Shown: positions 55,525 to 64,000 of the stretch, in pieces | Layout: each line of letters opens with the position of its first letter | Position numbering within the stretch: position 1 is the stretch's first letter | Origin: Polaribacter gangjinensis | GTDB taxonomy: Bacteria; Bacteroidota; Bacteroidia; Flavobacteriales; Flavobacteriaceae | DNA: 64,000 bases | Assembly (NCBI RefSeq): GCF_038024125.1 | Contig: NZ_CP150662.1 | Location: 203,501-267,500 of the forward strand | Reading direction: 5' to 3' | Notes under the pieces: generated by a model | Told to the model about the DNA's origin: nothing | What the model saw: only the letters and a program-made list of their open reading frames with translations | The model's database searches: none | Translations under genes and position numbers: made by a program

Positions 55525-56427
55525 ATGAAACAAGACTTTCCTAAGTTAGGAATAGCTGTTTTATGTCGATTGTTTGGCAAAACAAGGCATGCCTATTACG
55601 ATTGTTTATGGCGAAAAGAAAGTAGTTTAGTCAAAGAAGATATCATCCTTCAGGAAGTGCTTAACATTAGGAAACACTTACCAAGGCTAGGAACAAGAAA
55701 ATTACATTATGTATTGCAAAACAATTTGATGTCACATCAAATAAGCTTTGGTAGGGATTATTTATTTGATTTATTGTCAGAACATAAACTGTTAATCCGC
55801 CAAAGAAAAAGAAAAGCGATAACAACTGATTCTAGGCATTGGATGAGAAAGTATAGTAATCTAATAAAAGAGGTTGATATAACAAGACCAGAGCAAGTTT
55901 GGGTTAGTGATATTACTTATATTCGATTACCCAACCAATGGGGCTATTTAAGTTTGATAACAGATGCTTATTCTAGAAAAATAATGGGCTATAGTTTTCG
56001 TCAGGACTTAGCAGCAGAAGGGTGTATTAATGCATTAAAAATGGCTCTCAGTAACAGATTATATGATAAATCAATCATACATCATTCAGATAGAGGCTCA
56101 CAGTATTGTTCCCATAACTATGTTGATTTATTACTAAAAAACAACATCAGTATTAGCATGACCGAAAATGGAGATCCATATGAAAATGCATTGGCAGAAA
56201 GAGTAAATGGAATCATTAAAACAGAGTTTAATCTTTACGCTAGTTCCTTAGGTTTTGAACAAACAGGGTCTCAAGTTAACAAAAGTATAAAGTCTTATAA
56301 TGAATTAAGACCTCATGCAAGTTGTGATTATTTAACTCCGAATCAAGCACATTTGCAATCAGAGAAATTAAACAAACGATGGAAAAAATATTATAAAAAT
56401 TTTAATCATGAAAAAACAGATGTATAG
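55525..56427 (+). CDS. IS3-family transposase OrfB (DDE integrase)
   Basis: 300 residues. An HTH_21-like start (IRKHLPRLGTRKLHYVL) and the rve integrase core: Asp in WVSDITYI, Asp in HHSDRGSQY and Glu in NALAERVNGIIKTEF, the DDE triad with the usual 35-residue final spacing region. Intact and probably active. Confidence 0.93.
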   Translation: MKQDFPKLGIAVLCRLFGKTRHAYYDCLWRKESSLVKEDIILQEVLNIRKHLPRLGTRKLHYVLQNNLMSHQISFGRDYLFDLLSEHKLLIRQRKRKAITTDSRHWMRKYSNLIKEVDITRPEQVWVSDITYIRLPNQWGYLSLITDAYSRKIMGYSFRQDLAAEGCINALKMALSNRLYDKSIIHHSDRGSQYCSHNYVDLLLKNNISISMTENGDPYENALAERVNGIIKTEFNLYASSLGFEQTGSQVNKSIKSYNELRPHASCDYLTPNQAHLQSEKLNKRWKKYYKNFNHEKTDV

Positions 56428-56509
56428 TTCGTTTAGGATTAAAATTTATATTTGTATAACTATAATAGGATTTATTTAATAACCTGTATAGTTATTTTAG
56501 GACGGGTCA

Positions 56510-56785
56510 AAGTATAGGATCAAAGCAGGTTATAGCATAGTTATAGCGTAGTTATAGCGTACTCTACTATAGGTTATAACGTACCTTACCCAAGTAGAAC
56601 TCATAGTTACTTATAGTGTCATACAATAAATACAACAAAGCAACCCATCATTCAACACAACTAAATTTGCAATGCTCCTCTTTATGTTTGATATTTGCTT
56701 TTACAAATAAAATGCCATTCAAAATATAAAATTTCAACCCAGCTTTAAACCTTGAACCATAAACCCTGAACCTTGAATAGAAAAC
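56510..56785. other. Intergenic region with short repeats
   Basis: TAGTTATAGCGTAGTTATAGCGTA-like direct repeats lie at 56538-56562 with further TATAGGTTATA variants, and AACCTTGAACCATAAACCCTGAACCTTGAA-like repeats at 56748-56775. No gene seen; the recG start lies directly behind. Confidence 0.45.
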
Positions 56786-59047
56786 ATGCATAATCTCAAC
56801 AATCCCATTACGTACATCAACGGCATTAGCGTGCAAAGAGCTACTTTGTTGTACACAGAGTTGGGCATCAAAACCTGTAGAGATTTACTGCACTTTTTTC
56901 CTTTCAGATATATTGACAAAACTCAATTTTACCAAATCAATCAATTACAACCTTCCAATGCCGAGGTGCAAATTGTAGGAAAAATCACACACATCAAATC
57001 AGTAGCTCAACAAAAAGGAAGTAGGCTAGTGGCAACCTTTCAAGACGCCACAGGTACTATGGAATTGGTGTGGTTCAAAGGTCAAAAATGGATTGCAAAT
57101 GCCCTAAAAATCAATGAGCCCTATGTGATTTATGGCAAACTGAATCATTTTAACGGCAGTTTCAGCATGCCGCATCCTGAAATGCAATTGGTAACAGAAT
57201 ATCAAAAAAAGCTGCAATCAGCCATGCAACCAGTCTATGCCTCCACAGAAAAATTGGCAAGTGCAGGCATCAGCAATAAACTAATCAGAACCTATATAGA
57301 GAGTCTTTTCAAGCAATTTTATGACGGAATTGAAGAAACGCTTTCGCACGAGATACTAAAAGAGCAACAGCTCATTTCCAAAAAAGAAGCCTTACTCAAT
57401 GTACATTTTCCTAAAAGTCAAGAAGCATTGGCAAAAGGACAATATCGCTTAAAGTTCGAAGAATTGTTTTTCATTCAATTGCAATTGGTAAGGAAAAACC
57501 TACTTCATAAAACTAGAATAAAAGGGATTGTTTTTAAAAGTGTGGGCGATAACTTCAATAATTTTTACAAATACCATTTGCCCTTTCAACTTACAGGTGC
57601 ACAAAAAAGAGTTCTCAAAGAAATCCGAAAAGATGTGGCTTCGGGCATTCACATGAACCGTTTATTGCAAGGAGATGTAGGCTCAGGAAAAACAATAGTA
57701 GCCCTGCTAAGCATGTTATTGGCAATAGACAATGGTTTTCAAGCAGCATTAATGGCACCTACAGAAATTTTAGCAACCCAACATTTCAATGCCATAGCAA
57801 CAATGTTAAAAGACATGCCGATTACAGTCGATTTGCTAACAGGATCAACAAAAACCAAGAAAAGAAGAACCATTCACGAAGCACTAGAAAACGGCTCTTT
57901 GCACATTTTAATAGGCACACATGCCTTATTAGAAGAAAAAGTACAATTCTACAATCTAGGATTGGCAATTGTTGACGAACAACATCGATTTGGAGTCGCA
58001 CAACGCGCTAAACTTTGGATGAAAAGCCCATCCCCAACCCTTCCCAAAGGGAAGGGAGTTAGTACAGAAAATAATAATATTATAAATTCTACAACTAAAT
58101 TAAAAAGCCTCCCCTTGGGGAGTCCCGAAACTTCGGGAGGAGGGGAAGCACAATTGGAAAACACCCTCCCTTTGGGAGGGAAGGGGTGGGCTCCACCTCC
58201 CCACATCCTAGTAATGACAGCCACTCCAATTCCAAGAACATTAGCCATGTCTTTGTATGGTGATTTAGACATATCAGTGATTGACGAGTTGCCTCCAGGA
58301 AGAAAAGAAATCAAAACAGTACATCGTTTTGACAGTCAACGATTATCCGTCTTAAAATTTATGAGGGATGAAATCGCCAAAGGAAGACAAATTTATGTGG
58401 TATATCCACTCATTGAAGAATCAGAAGTATTGGATTACAAAGATTTGATGGATGGTTTTGAAAGCATTTCAAGAGAGTTTCCCATGCCAAAATACCAAAT
58501 AAGCATTGTACATGGAAAAATGACTGCCGAAAAGAAAGAATTCGAAATGCAGCGTTTTGTAAAAGGCGAAACGCATATTATGGTAGCAACCACTGTAATT
58601 GAAGTAGGCGTAAATGTACCCAATGCCAGTGTAATGATTGTAGAAAGTGCCGAACGTTTTGGACTCAGTCAATTGCACCAATTACGAGGCAGAGTAGGGA
58701 GAGGTGCTGAGCAAAGCTATTGCATTTTAATGACCAGCGCAAAGCTGTCAGATGAGGCAAAAACAAGGGTAAAAACCATGGTCGAAACCACTGACGGATT
58801 TAAAATAGCAGAGGTAGATTTAAAATTACGAGGTCCTGGAAATCTCATGGGTACACAACAAAGTGGCGTGTTAAATCTTAAAATTGCAGACCTAATTAAA
58901 GATGGCGAAATCTTGCACCTAGCAAGAAAAACAGCCATCAAATTGCTAGAGCAAGACCCAAATATGCAGCAAGAATCAAACGAACGAATCAAAAAGGCAT
59001 TCAACGAAATGACAAAGACTGCAAAAGTGTGGAGTAGAATTTCCTAA
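56786..59047 (+). CDS. recG: ATP-dependent DNA helicase RecG with in-frame insertion
   Basis: 753 residues, about 55-60 more than usual. Wedge/OB domain first (VQIVGKITHIKSVAQQKGSRLVATFQD), Walker A QGDVGSGKT, DEQHRFG, TATPIPRTLAM, then helicase C with VATTVIEVGVNVPNA and HQLRGRVGRG. RecG remodels stalled forks and Holliday junctions. The extra residues lie between KLWMK and PHILVMTATPIP and are encoded by palindromic repeats; the frame stays open, so the protein may still work. Confidence 0.92.
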   Translation: MHNLNNPITYINGISVQRATLLYTELGIKTCRDLLHFFPFRYIDKTQFYQINQLQPSNAEVQIVGKITHIKSVAQQKGSRLVATFQDATGTMELVWFKGQKWIANALKINEPYVIYGKLNHFNGSFSMPHPEMQLVTEYQKKLQSAMQPVYASTEKLASAGISNKLIRTYIESLFKQFYDGIEETLSHEILKEQQLISKKEALLNVHFPKSQEALAKGQYRLKFEELFFIQLQLVRKNLLHKTRIKGIVFKSVGDNFNNFYKYHLPFQLTGAQKRVLKEIRKDVASGIHMNRLLQGDVGSGKTIVALLSMLLAIDNGFQAALMAPTEILATQHFNAIATMLKDMPITVDLLTGSTKTKKRRTIHEALENGSLHILIGTHALLEEKVQFYNLGLAIVDEQHRFGVAQRAKLWMKSPSPTLPKGKGVSTENNNIINSTTKLKSLPLGSPETSGGGEAQLENTLPLGGKGWAPPPHILVMTATPIPRTLAMSLYGDLDISVIDELPPGRKEIKTVHRFDSQRLSVLKFMRDEIAKGRQIYVVYPLIEESEVLDYKDLMDGFESISREFPMPKYQISIVHGKMTAEKKEFEMQRFVKGETHIMVATTVIEVGVNVPNASVMIVESAERFGLSQLHQLRGRVGRGAEQSYCILMTSAKLSDEAKTRVKTMVETTDGFKIAEVDLKLRGPGNLMGTQQSGVLNLKIADLIKDGEILHLARKTAIKLLEQDPNMQQESNERIKKAFNEMTKTAKVWSRIS
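58024..58200. repeat. In-frame palindromic insertion in recG
   Basis: About 59 codons containing CCCTTCCCAAAGGGAAGGG (58038-58056), CTCCCCTTGGGGAG, TCCCGAAACTTCGGGA (58123-58138) and CCCTCCCTTTGGGAGGG (58164-58180). It is Gly/Pro/Ser-rich in translation, unlike the rest of the protein. Confidence 0.8.
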
Positions 59048-59070
59048 TGTGTGGCAAAAGCCATAAAAAG

Positions 59071-59104
59071 AAAAGAGCTTGCCAAACCAATGACAAACTC
59101 TTTT
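59071..59104. terminator. Bidirectional terminator between recG and the efflux operon
   Basis: AAAAGAG...TTG and CAA...CTCTTTT form a hairpin with flanking A and T runs between convergent genes. Confidence 0.65.
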
Positions 59105-59127
59105 CAAAAGACAAAATTCAAATACAG

Positions 59128-60561
59128 TTATTGCCAACCACCACCCAGAAATTTATACAGGTGGATGTTTGCCATCAATTGATCTTTCTTAGTATCAACC
59201 AAAGCAATTTTGGCTTCCAAAGCTTCGCGTTGGGTAAGCAAAACTTCCAAATAATCTGCCCTTGCTGAGGTAAATAATCTGGTTGATAGCGTAATAGATT
59301 CAGTTAGTGTAGTTACTTGACCTTCTTTAAAAGCATATACATTCTTCAAATTCTGAATATTAGAGAGTTCAGTAGCCACTTCTATGTAAGCATTTAAAAT
59401 CGTTTTCTCATATTCAAATATCGCCTGAATTTGTTTGCTATTGGCATTTTTATAAATAGCTTTTATAGCATTTCTATTGATGATAGGCCCCACAATATCT
59501 CCTGCAAAACTATACACTAATGATTCTGGAGTTTTGGTTAAAAGTCCGGTTTTAAAAGCATTCAAACCAACACCAGCAGATATACCTAAAGAAGGATAAA
59601 AATTAGCTTTGGCAACTTTGGTATTCAATTTAGAGGCTTCCAATTCTAAAGAGGCTTTTTTGATATCCGTTCTATTTTCCAACAATTGCGAAGGAATTCC
59701 TGCATAAACCGAATCAATAGGAATGTTTAAAAAGCTAGCAGAATTTCTACTGATTTTACTAGGAGATTTTCCAAGTAAAAAACTGATTTTATTCTCTGTT
59801 TCTGTAATCTTCTGCGCAATTTCAAAGGTTTCACTTTGAGTTTTTTGTACCTCTGCAGTAAACCTTCTCACAGCCAATTCAGTAGTTTTAGCAGCTTCTT
59901 TTTGAAGTTTTACAATCTTCAACGCATTTTGTTGCAACTGTAAATTCTGATGTAAAATATCCAATTGATTGTCAAGTGCCATCAATTCATAATACGCATC
60001 TGCAATTTCTGCTACTAAGTTGGTAATCATAAAGTTTTTACCTTCTACTGAAGATAAATACTCTAAAACGGCAGCTTTCTTTTCATTGCGCAATTGTTTC
60101 CAAATATCCAATTCCCAAGAAGCAACCAATCCAACAGAATAATTGCGCAAAGGCTCAGGAAATTCCTCGCCATCTATGTGCAAACTTTCTTCAACAGCGC
60201 CATTTCTGGTATGTTTACCAACTTTCTCAACATCTGCACTTCCTTTGATATTTACAAAAGGAAGATATTCTCCTTTTTTAGCCTGAATCTGATTTTCAAA
60301 CAAGGCAACAGATTGTGTCATGATATTCAGTTCTTGATTGCGAACCAAAGCAGTATCAATCAATGCAATAAGATAAGGGTCTGCAAAGAATTGTTTCCAA
60401 GAAGTTTTGGCAGTATTTAAAGAATCAATGGGTGTTGTTCCATAATTTTCAGGAACATTTGTTTGTGCTTTTCGGATGTCTTTCACAGGCACACAAGCAT
60501 GCAGTACCAATGCCAAAATACCCACAAAAAACAGCGATTTATAGTGATGTAAATTATTCAT
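59128..60561 (-). CDS. TolC-like outer-membrane efflux lipoprotein (NodT/OprM family)
   Basis: 477 residues with a lipoprotein signal (ILALVLHAC). Two OEP repeats follow, each with long helices; the second starts after PSQLLENRTDIKKASLELEASK, the conserved IPSxLLxxRPDI segment. It forms the trimeric exit duct of a tripartite RND pump. Its start overlaps the pump gene's end by 8 bases, so the operon is adaptor, pump, channel. Confidence 0.9.
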   Translation of the reverse strand: MNNLHHYKSLFFVGILALVLHACVPVKDIRKAQTNVPENYGTTPIDSLNTAKTSWKQFFADPYLIALIDTALVRNQELNIMTQSVALFENQIQAKKGEYLPFVNIKGSADVEKVGKHTRNGAVEESLHIDGEEFPEPLRNYSVGLVASWELDIWKQLRNEKKAAVLEYLSSVEGKNFMITNLVAEIADAYYELMALDNQLDILHQNLQLQQNALKIVKLQKEAAKTTELAVRRFTAEVQKTQSETFEIAQKITETENKISFLLGKSPSKISRNSASFLNIPIDSVYAGIPSQLLENRTDIKKASLELEASKLNTKVAKANFYPSLGISAGVGLNAFKTGLLTKTPESLVYSFAGDIVGPIINRNAIKAIYKNANSKQIQAIFEYEKTILNAYIEVATELSNIQNLKNVYAFKEGQVTTLTESITLSTRLFTSARADYLEVLLTQREALEAKIALVDTKKDQLMANIHLYKFLGGGWQ

Positions 60562-63500
60562 CTTCTTTTCGTTTGGTTAATTTTTTGATTACTAGTTTCA
60601 ACTCTTTCAATTTGAGTTTCAATTTACCCTTGGTATTGTCTTCACTACTTTTCATAATTTCTTCTGATAGTGGCTCACTCTTTTCATCTTTAATCAAATT
60701 TTTTCCATCTGATATAGTGGCAAAAATGTAATACAATCCAGGGATGATAAGAACTCCGAATACAGTTCCAATCAACATTCCACCCAAAGCAGAGCCCCCA
60801 ATAGTTCTGTTACCAATAGCACCAGCTCCAGAGGCAATTACCAAAGGAATCAATCCTGCAACAAAGGCAAAAGAGGTCATTAAAATAGGACGGAATCTGG
60901 CTTTAGAACCTTCAATAGCTGCTGCTAAAATGGTAGCACCTTGCCTGCGTTTTTGCACAGCAAACTCTACAATCAATACCGCATTTTTTCCCAGCAAACC
61001 AACCAACATGATAATCCCAATTTGTGCATACACGTCATTGGCAAGTCCCATGCCTTTCAGCACAATCAGCGAACCAAAAACACCCACAGGAAGTGATAAA
61101 ATAACCGCAAAAGGCAATAAAAAACTTTCATATTGTGCCGCCAAAACGAAGTACACAAAAATGATCACAATGATAAATATATAGAGTGATTCATTACCTC
61201 TTCGTGCTTCATCAAATGTTAAATCTTCCCAGCCAACATCATATCCTCTAGGCAATTCTTTGGCAGCAACTTCTTTGATTGCTGCAATGGCATCACCACT
61301 GGTATATCCTTTAGCAGGTAATCCTCTAATAGATGCCGAATTGTATAAATTGTATCGCGTAATTTCGTTAGGGCCAAGTTGTTTGGTGATGCTCATAAAA
61401 GACGAATACGGAACCATTTCGCCCGCTTCATTTTTTACAAACAGCTTTTCCAAATCTGTGGGAAGCCTTCTGTATTCAGGAGCAGCTTGTGTATAAACTT
61501 TAAAAAATCGACCAAAACGAATAAATCCTTGTTCGTAAGTACTACCAATTAAAATATTCAAGTTTTCCATGGCGTTTCCAATAGTTACGCCTTTTTGCAT
61601 TGCTTTTTTATTGTCTATTTTCAATTTATATTGTGGATAATTGGCAGAATAAAAAGTAAACAATCCTGTAATTTCTTTGCGTTTCGCCAAAGCAGCCATA
61701 AACTCATTATTGATTCTCTCAAACTCATGATAATCAGTTCCGTTGGTTTTGTCTAACAAACGCATAGAAAATCCGCCAGAAGAACCAAATCCAGGAACTG
61801 CAGGAGGTTCAAAGTACTCAATAATGGCTCCTAAATCTTTGGTTTTTTCTTCCAATTCTTCCATAATTTCATGAACGGTATGTGCTCGTTCAGACCATGG
61901 TTTTAAATTGATCAAACAAGTTCCTGCGTTTGAGCCTCTTCCTTCTGTCATAATTTCATAACCGGCTAAAGACGAAACCGATTCAACTCCTTCAGTTTCT
62001 TCGCAAATGGCTTGTAATTTTTTAGCCACATCATTGGTTCTCTCTAAAGTGGCTCCTGGAGGAGTTTGAATGATGGCATAAATCATCCCTTGATCTTCAT
62101 TGGGAATAAATCCTGCAGGCAATACCTTACTTGTAAAAAAGATTCCCACACAAAAGGCAGCTAAAATGCCAAAGGTGATGATTCTTCTTGCAACAATTTT
62201 ATTCAAAATTGTTACGTATTTGCCTGTTATTTTTTCAAATCCGTTGTTGAACCAATAAATAAATTTATCAATAGGCGATTTCTTTTTGGGTTTTCCATGA
62301 TTGTTTTGCAATAGCATCGCACACAAAACAGGCGTCAACGTCAAAGCTACAATTGCCGAAATCACAATAGAACCTGCCATGGTAATGGAAAACTGACGAT
62401 AGAAAACTCCTACAGGTCCTGTCATAAATGAAATCGGAATAAATACAGACACCATTACCAAAGTAATGGCAATAATGGCTCCACCAATTTCTCCTAAAAC
62501 TTCGTACGATGCTTGATATGGAGTTACATTCTTTTCTTCCATTTTTACATGGACAGCTTCAACCACAACAATGGCATTGTCCACCACAATTCCAATGGCC
62601 AAAACCAAGGCAAAAAGCGTAATCAAGTTGATGGATAACCCAAAAAGTTGCATCACAAAAAAGGCACCAATCAAAGAAACAGGCACTGCAATAATGGGGA
62701 TTAAGGTAGAACGCCAATCACCTAAAAATAAGAAAACTACAATAGCAACAAGAATAAATGCATCTCGTAAAGTGTGCAATACTTGGTCTATAGAAGCATT
62801 TAAAAAGTTAGATACATCATAACTGATTTGAAACTCAATCCCTGGAGGAAGTTCAGCTTCCAATTCTTTTAGTTTTTCTTTTACTTGATGAATTACCTCA
62901 CTACCATTACTTCCTAAGGTTTGTTTTAAAACGATAGATGCAGAAGGATTTCCGTCTAAATTAGAGTAAATATCAAAAAACTCACTGCCCAATTCTACAT
63001 CAGCAATGTCTGCTAATTTGATCAATTGTCCTTCTTCATTGGCTCTAATAATGATTTCTTTGTATTGCTCTGGTTTGTTAAAACGGTTTTCATACGTCAA
63101 TACATATTCTAAAGCTTGCGAGGTTTTTCCTCCATCACTTCGTCCCAATCTTCCGGGTCTTGCCAAAATACTTTGGTCTTGCATGGCTTCCAACACTTCT
63201 TCTGCAGAAATGTTATAGGCACGCATTCTGTCTGGTTTTAACCAAACTCTCATAGCATATTTTCTACTTCCTAAAATTTGTGCACTCGCAATTCCATTGA
63301 TACGTTGAATCTCAGGAATGATTTTAGTATAAGAATAGTTGTATAAAAACTTTTCATCAATACTTTTTTCTTTGCCATAAAGGTTTACGTACATCAACAT
63401 ACTGGGTTGCACTGGGGTAATGATAACACCCTCTCTTTGCACCAATTCAGGCAACAAAGGCATTACTTGATCTACTCTTGTTTTAACCCTTACTACTGCC

Positions 63501-63805
63501 TGATTTGGGTCAGTGCCTGGTTCAAAAATTACACGCAAGGTTCCTTCACCTGCACTAGTAGCATCCGAAGCAACATAACGCATTCCTTCCACACCATTAA
63601 TGGCTGTTTCTAAAGGAATCAAGGTTGAGTTTACCAAAACATCGGCACTTGATCCTGGATACGCAATAAAAATATTGACGGTTGTTGGCGCAATTTCAGG
63701 AAACTGTGATATGGGTAATTGTTTGATAGCAAGCAATCCTGTAAATACTATCATTACAGAAATTACAATGGCTAAAACGGGTCTTTTTATAAATTTACTA
63801 AACAT
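60554..63805 (-). CDS. RND efflux pump inner-membrane transporter (AcrB/MexB, HAE1 type)
   Basis: 1,083 residues. 12 membrane helices with two large periplasmic loops; start FIKRPVLAIVISVMIVFTGLLAI. Helix 4 carries the proton-relay LALVLAIGIVVDNAIVVVE Asp-Asp-type region, and GFIPNEDQG and PVLCAMLL are typical. It exports hydrophobic drugs by proton antiport. The C-terminal tail (after about 1040) is charged, Lys/Glu rich. Confidence 0.93.
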   Translation of the reverse strand: MFSKFIKRPVLAIVISVMIVFTGLLAIKQLPISQFPEIAPTTVNIFIAYPGSSADVLVNSTLIPLETAINGVEGMRYVASDATSAGEGTLRVIFEPGTDPNQAVVRVKTRVDQVMPLLPELVQREGVIITPVQPSMLMYVNLYGKEKSIDEKFLYNYSYTKIIPEIQRINGIASAQILGSRKYAMRVWLKPDRMRAYNISAEEVLEAMQDQSILARPGRLGRSDGGKTSQALEYVLTYENRFNKPEQYKEIIIRANEEGQLIKLADIADVELGSEFFDIYSNLDGNPSASIVLKQTLGSNGSEVIHQVKEKLKELEAELPPGIEFQISYDVSNFLNASIDQVLHTLRDAFILVAIVVFLFLGDWRSTLIPIIAVPVSLIGAFFVMQLFGLSINLITLFALVLAIGIVVDNAIVVVEAVHVKMEEKNVTPYQASYEVLGEIGGAIIAITLVMVSVFIPISFMTGPVGVFYRQFSITMAGSIVISAIVALTLTPVLCAMLLQNNHGKPKKKSPIDKFIYWFNNGFEKITGKYVTILNKIVARRIITFGILAAFCVGIFFTSKVLPAGFIPNEDQGMIYAIIQTPPGATLERTNDVAKKLQAICEETEGVESVSSLAGYEIMTEGRGSNAGTCLINLKPWSERAHTVHEIMEELEEKTKDLGAIIEYFEPPAVPGFGSSGGFSMRLLDKTNGTDYHEFERINNEFMAALAKRKEITGLFTFYSANYPQYKLKIDNKKAMQKGVTIGNAMENLNILIGSTYEQGFIRFGRFFKVYTQAAPEYRRLPTDLEKLFVKNEAGEMVPYSSFMSITKQLGPNEITRYNLYNSASIRGLPAKGYTSGDAIAAIKEVAAKELPRGYDVGWEDLTFDEARRGNESLYIFIIVIIFVYFVLAAQYESFLLPFAVILSLPVGVFGSLIVLKGMGLANDVYAQIGIIMLVGLLGKNAVLIVEFAVQKRRQGATILAAAIEGSKARFRPILMTSFAFVAGLIPLVIASGAGAIGNRTIGGSALGGMLIGTVFGVLIIPGLYYIFATISDGKNLIKDEKSEPLSEEIMKSSEDNTKGKLKLKLKELKLVIKKLTKRKEDE

Positions 63806-63828
63806 GTTTTTGTAGTTTTAGTACTGCT

Positions 63829-64000
63829 TATTCAGCAAATAATTTAAGATTAGAAAAGACGGTTTTTGGGTTTAAATACTCGCTCTCAATCTTTTCATTG
63901 TTTTTTACTTTACGAATGCCATCCAACAAAATTTTGTCATTTTTTGATAGTCCTTTGCCAATGATAAAAATATTTTCAAGCTCGGCACTTACTTGTATTT
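63829..64000 (-). CDS. RND periplasmic adaptor (membrane fusion protein), C-terminal part
   Basis: Only the last 56 codons are in the window; the reading frame continues past base 64000. IFIIGKGLSKNDKILLDGIRKVKNNEKIE matches the conserved C-terminal GLxxGDxVVxxGxxKVxxGxxV region of AcrA/MexA-type adaptors. It starts the efflux operon, 23 bases before the pump gene. Confidence 0.85.

Larger units (their letters stand above)
54938..56509 (+). mobile_element. IS3-family insertion sequence
   Basis: About 1,572 bases. Imperfect terminal inverted repeats TGTCTTGTCCTAAAATAGCT (left) and TGACCCGTCCTAAAATAACT (right, complement) flank two transposase genes. A 3-base AAG on both sides is a likely target duplication. 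Confidence 0.88.

Noticed and set aside
57949..58314. 121-aa minus-strand frame within recG
   Set aside because: Antisense to a conserved enzyme and kept open mainly by the GC-rich palindromic insertion.

Overview
The window is AT-rich DNA from a member of the Bacteroidota, almost certainly a Flavobacteriaceae marine-type bacterium (Polaribacter/Tenacibaculum-like). Supporting signs are a gliding-motility/type IX secretion adhesin followed by a PorP/SprF protein, type IX sorting domains, TAnnTTTG promoters, short intergenic spaces and an OxyR/Dps pair. No rRNA, tRNA or CRISPR array was seen.

Layout. 1-10.9 kb is ordinary chromosome: the end of a 5'-nucleotidase, a DEAD-box helicase, a thioredoxin-fold lipoprotein, an ABC-F ATPase, divergent oxyR/dps, a PagL-like protein, 3-hydroxyacyl-CoA dehydrogenase, a Gfo/Idh oxidoreductase and pcm. 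11.1-12.1 kb holds a DUF3050 gene and AT-rich spacer. 12.1-44.0 kb is an integron-like cassette array of about 18 units. 44.2-53.9 kb holds sprF and a 2,899-aa adhesin with 870-bp near-identical tandem repeats. 54-56.5 kb has a hypothetical gene and an IS3-family element. 56.8-64 kb has recG (with an in-frame palindromic insertion) and an RND efflux operon running off the right end.

The array is the notable find. Nearly all cassette genes lie on the minus strand. Each gene or small operon is followed (in its own direction) by a 122-126 bp palindromic site that starts xxxxAAC and ends GTTxxxx on the plus strand. The bases next to AAC and GTT differ from cassette to cassette, but the two ends of any one cassette are complementary, as expected if cassettes circularise through their site (like R'/R'' of integron attC). 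The arms differ almost only by G on the left arm facing T on the right arm, so the plus strand (the bottom strand relative to the genes) folds better than the minus strand. One complete unit (gene plus its downstream site, 756 bp) is present twice with one difference noticed. A tyrosine recombinase of XerC/D type, with no obvious IntI-specific insertion, sits at the upstream end, with a single-arm attI-like junction just behind its stop codon.

Cargo includes a DarT-like ADP-ribosyltransferase/ADP-ribosylglycohydrolase/SF1 helicase module, a restriction-modification module, two lipoprotein toxin-immunity-like pairs, a CAAX protease, an AraC/SDR operon, META-domain proteins and many small unknown genes. 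The two large defence-like cassettes carry, just inside both ends, a second family of palindromes (B elements). Two IS110-family copies are inserted at the same position of two cassette sites. Their 5' non-coding regions fold as a bridge RNA with two loops, one containing the site sequence and the other the element's own right end.
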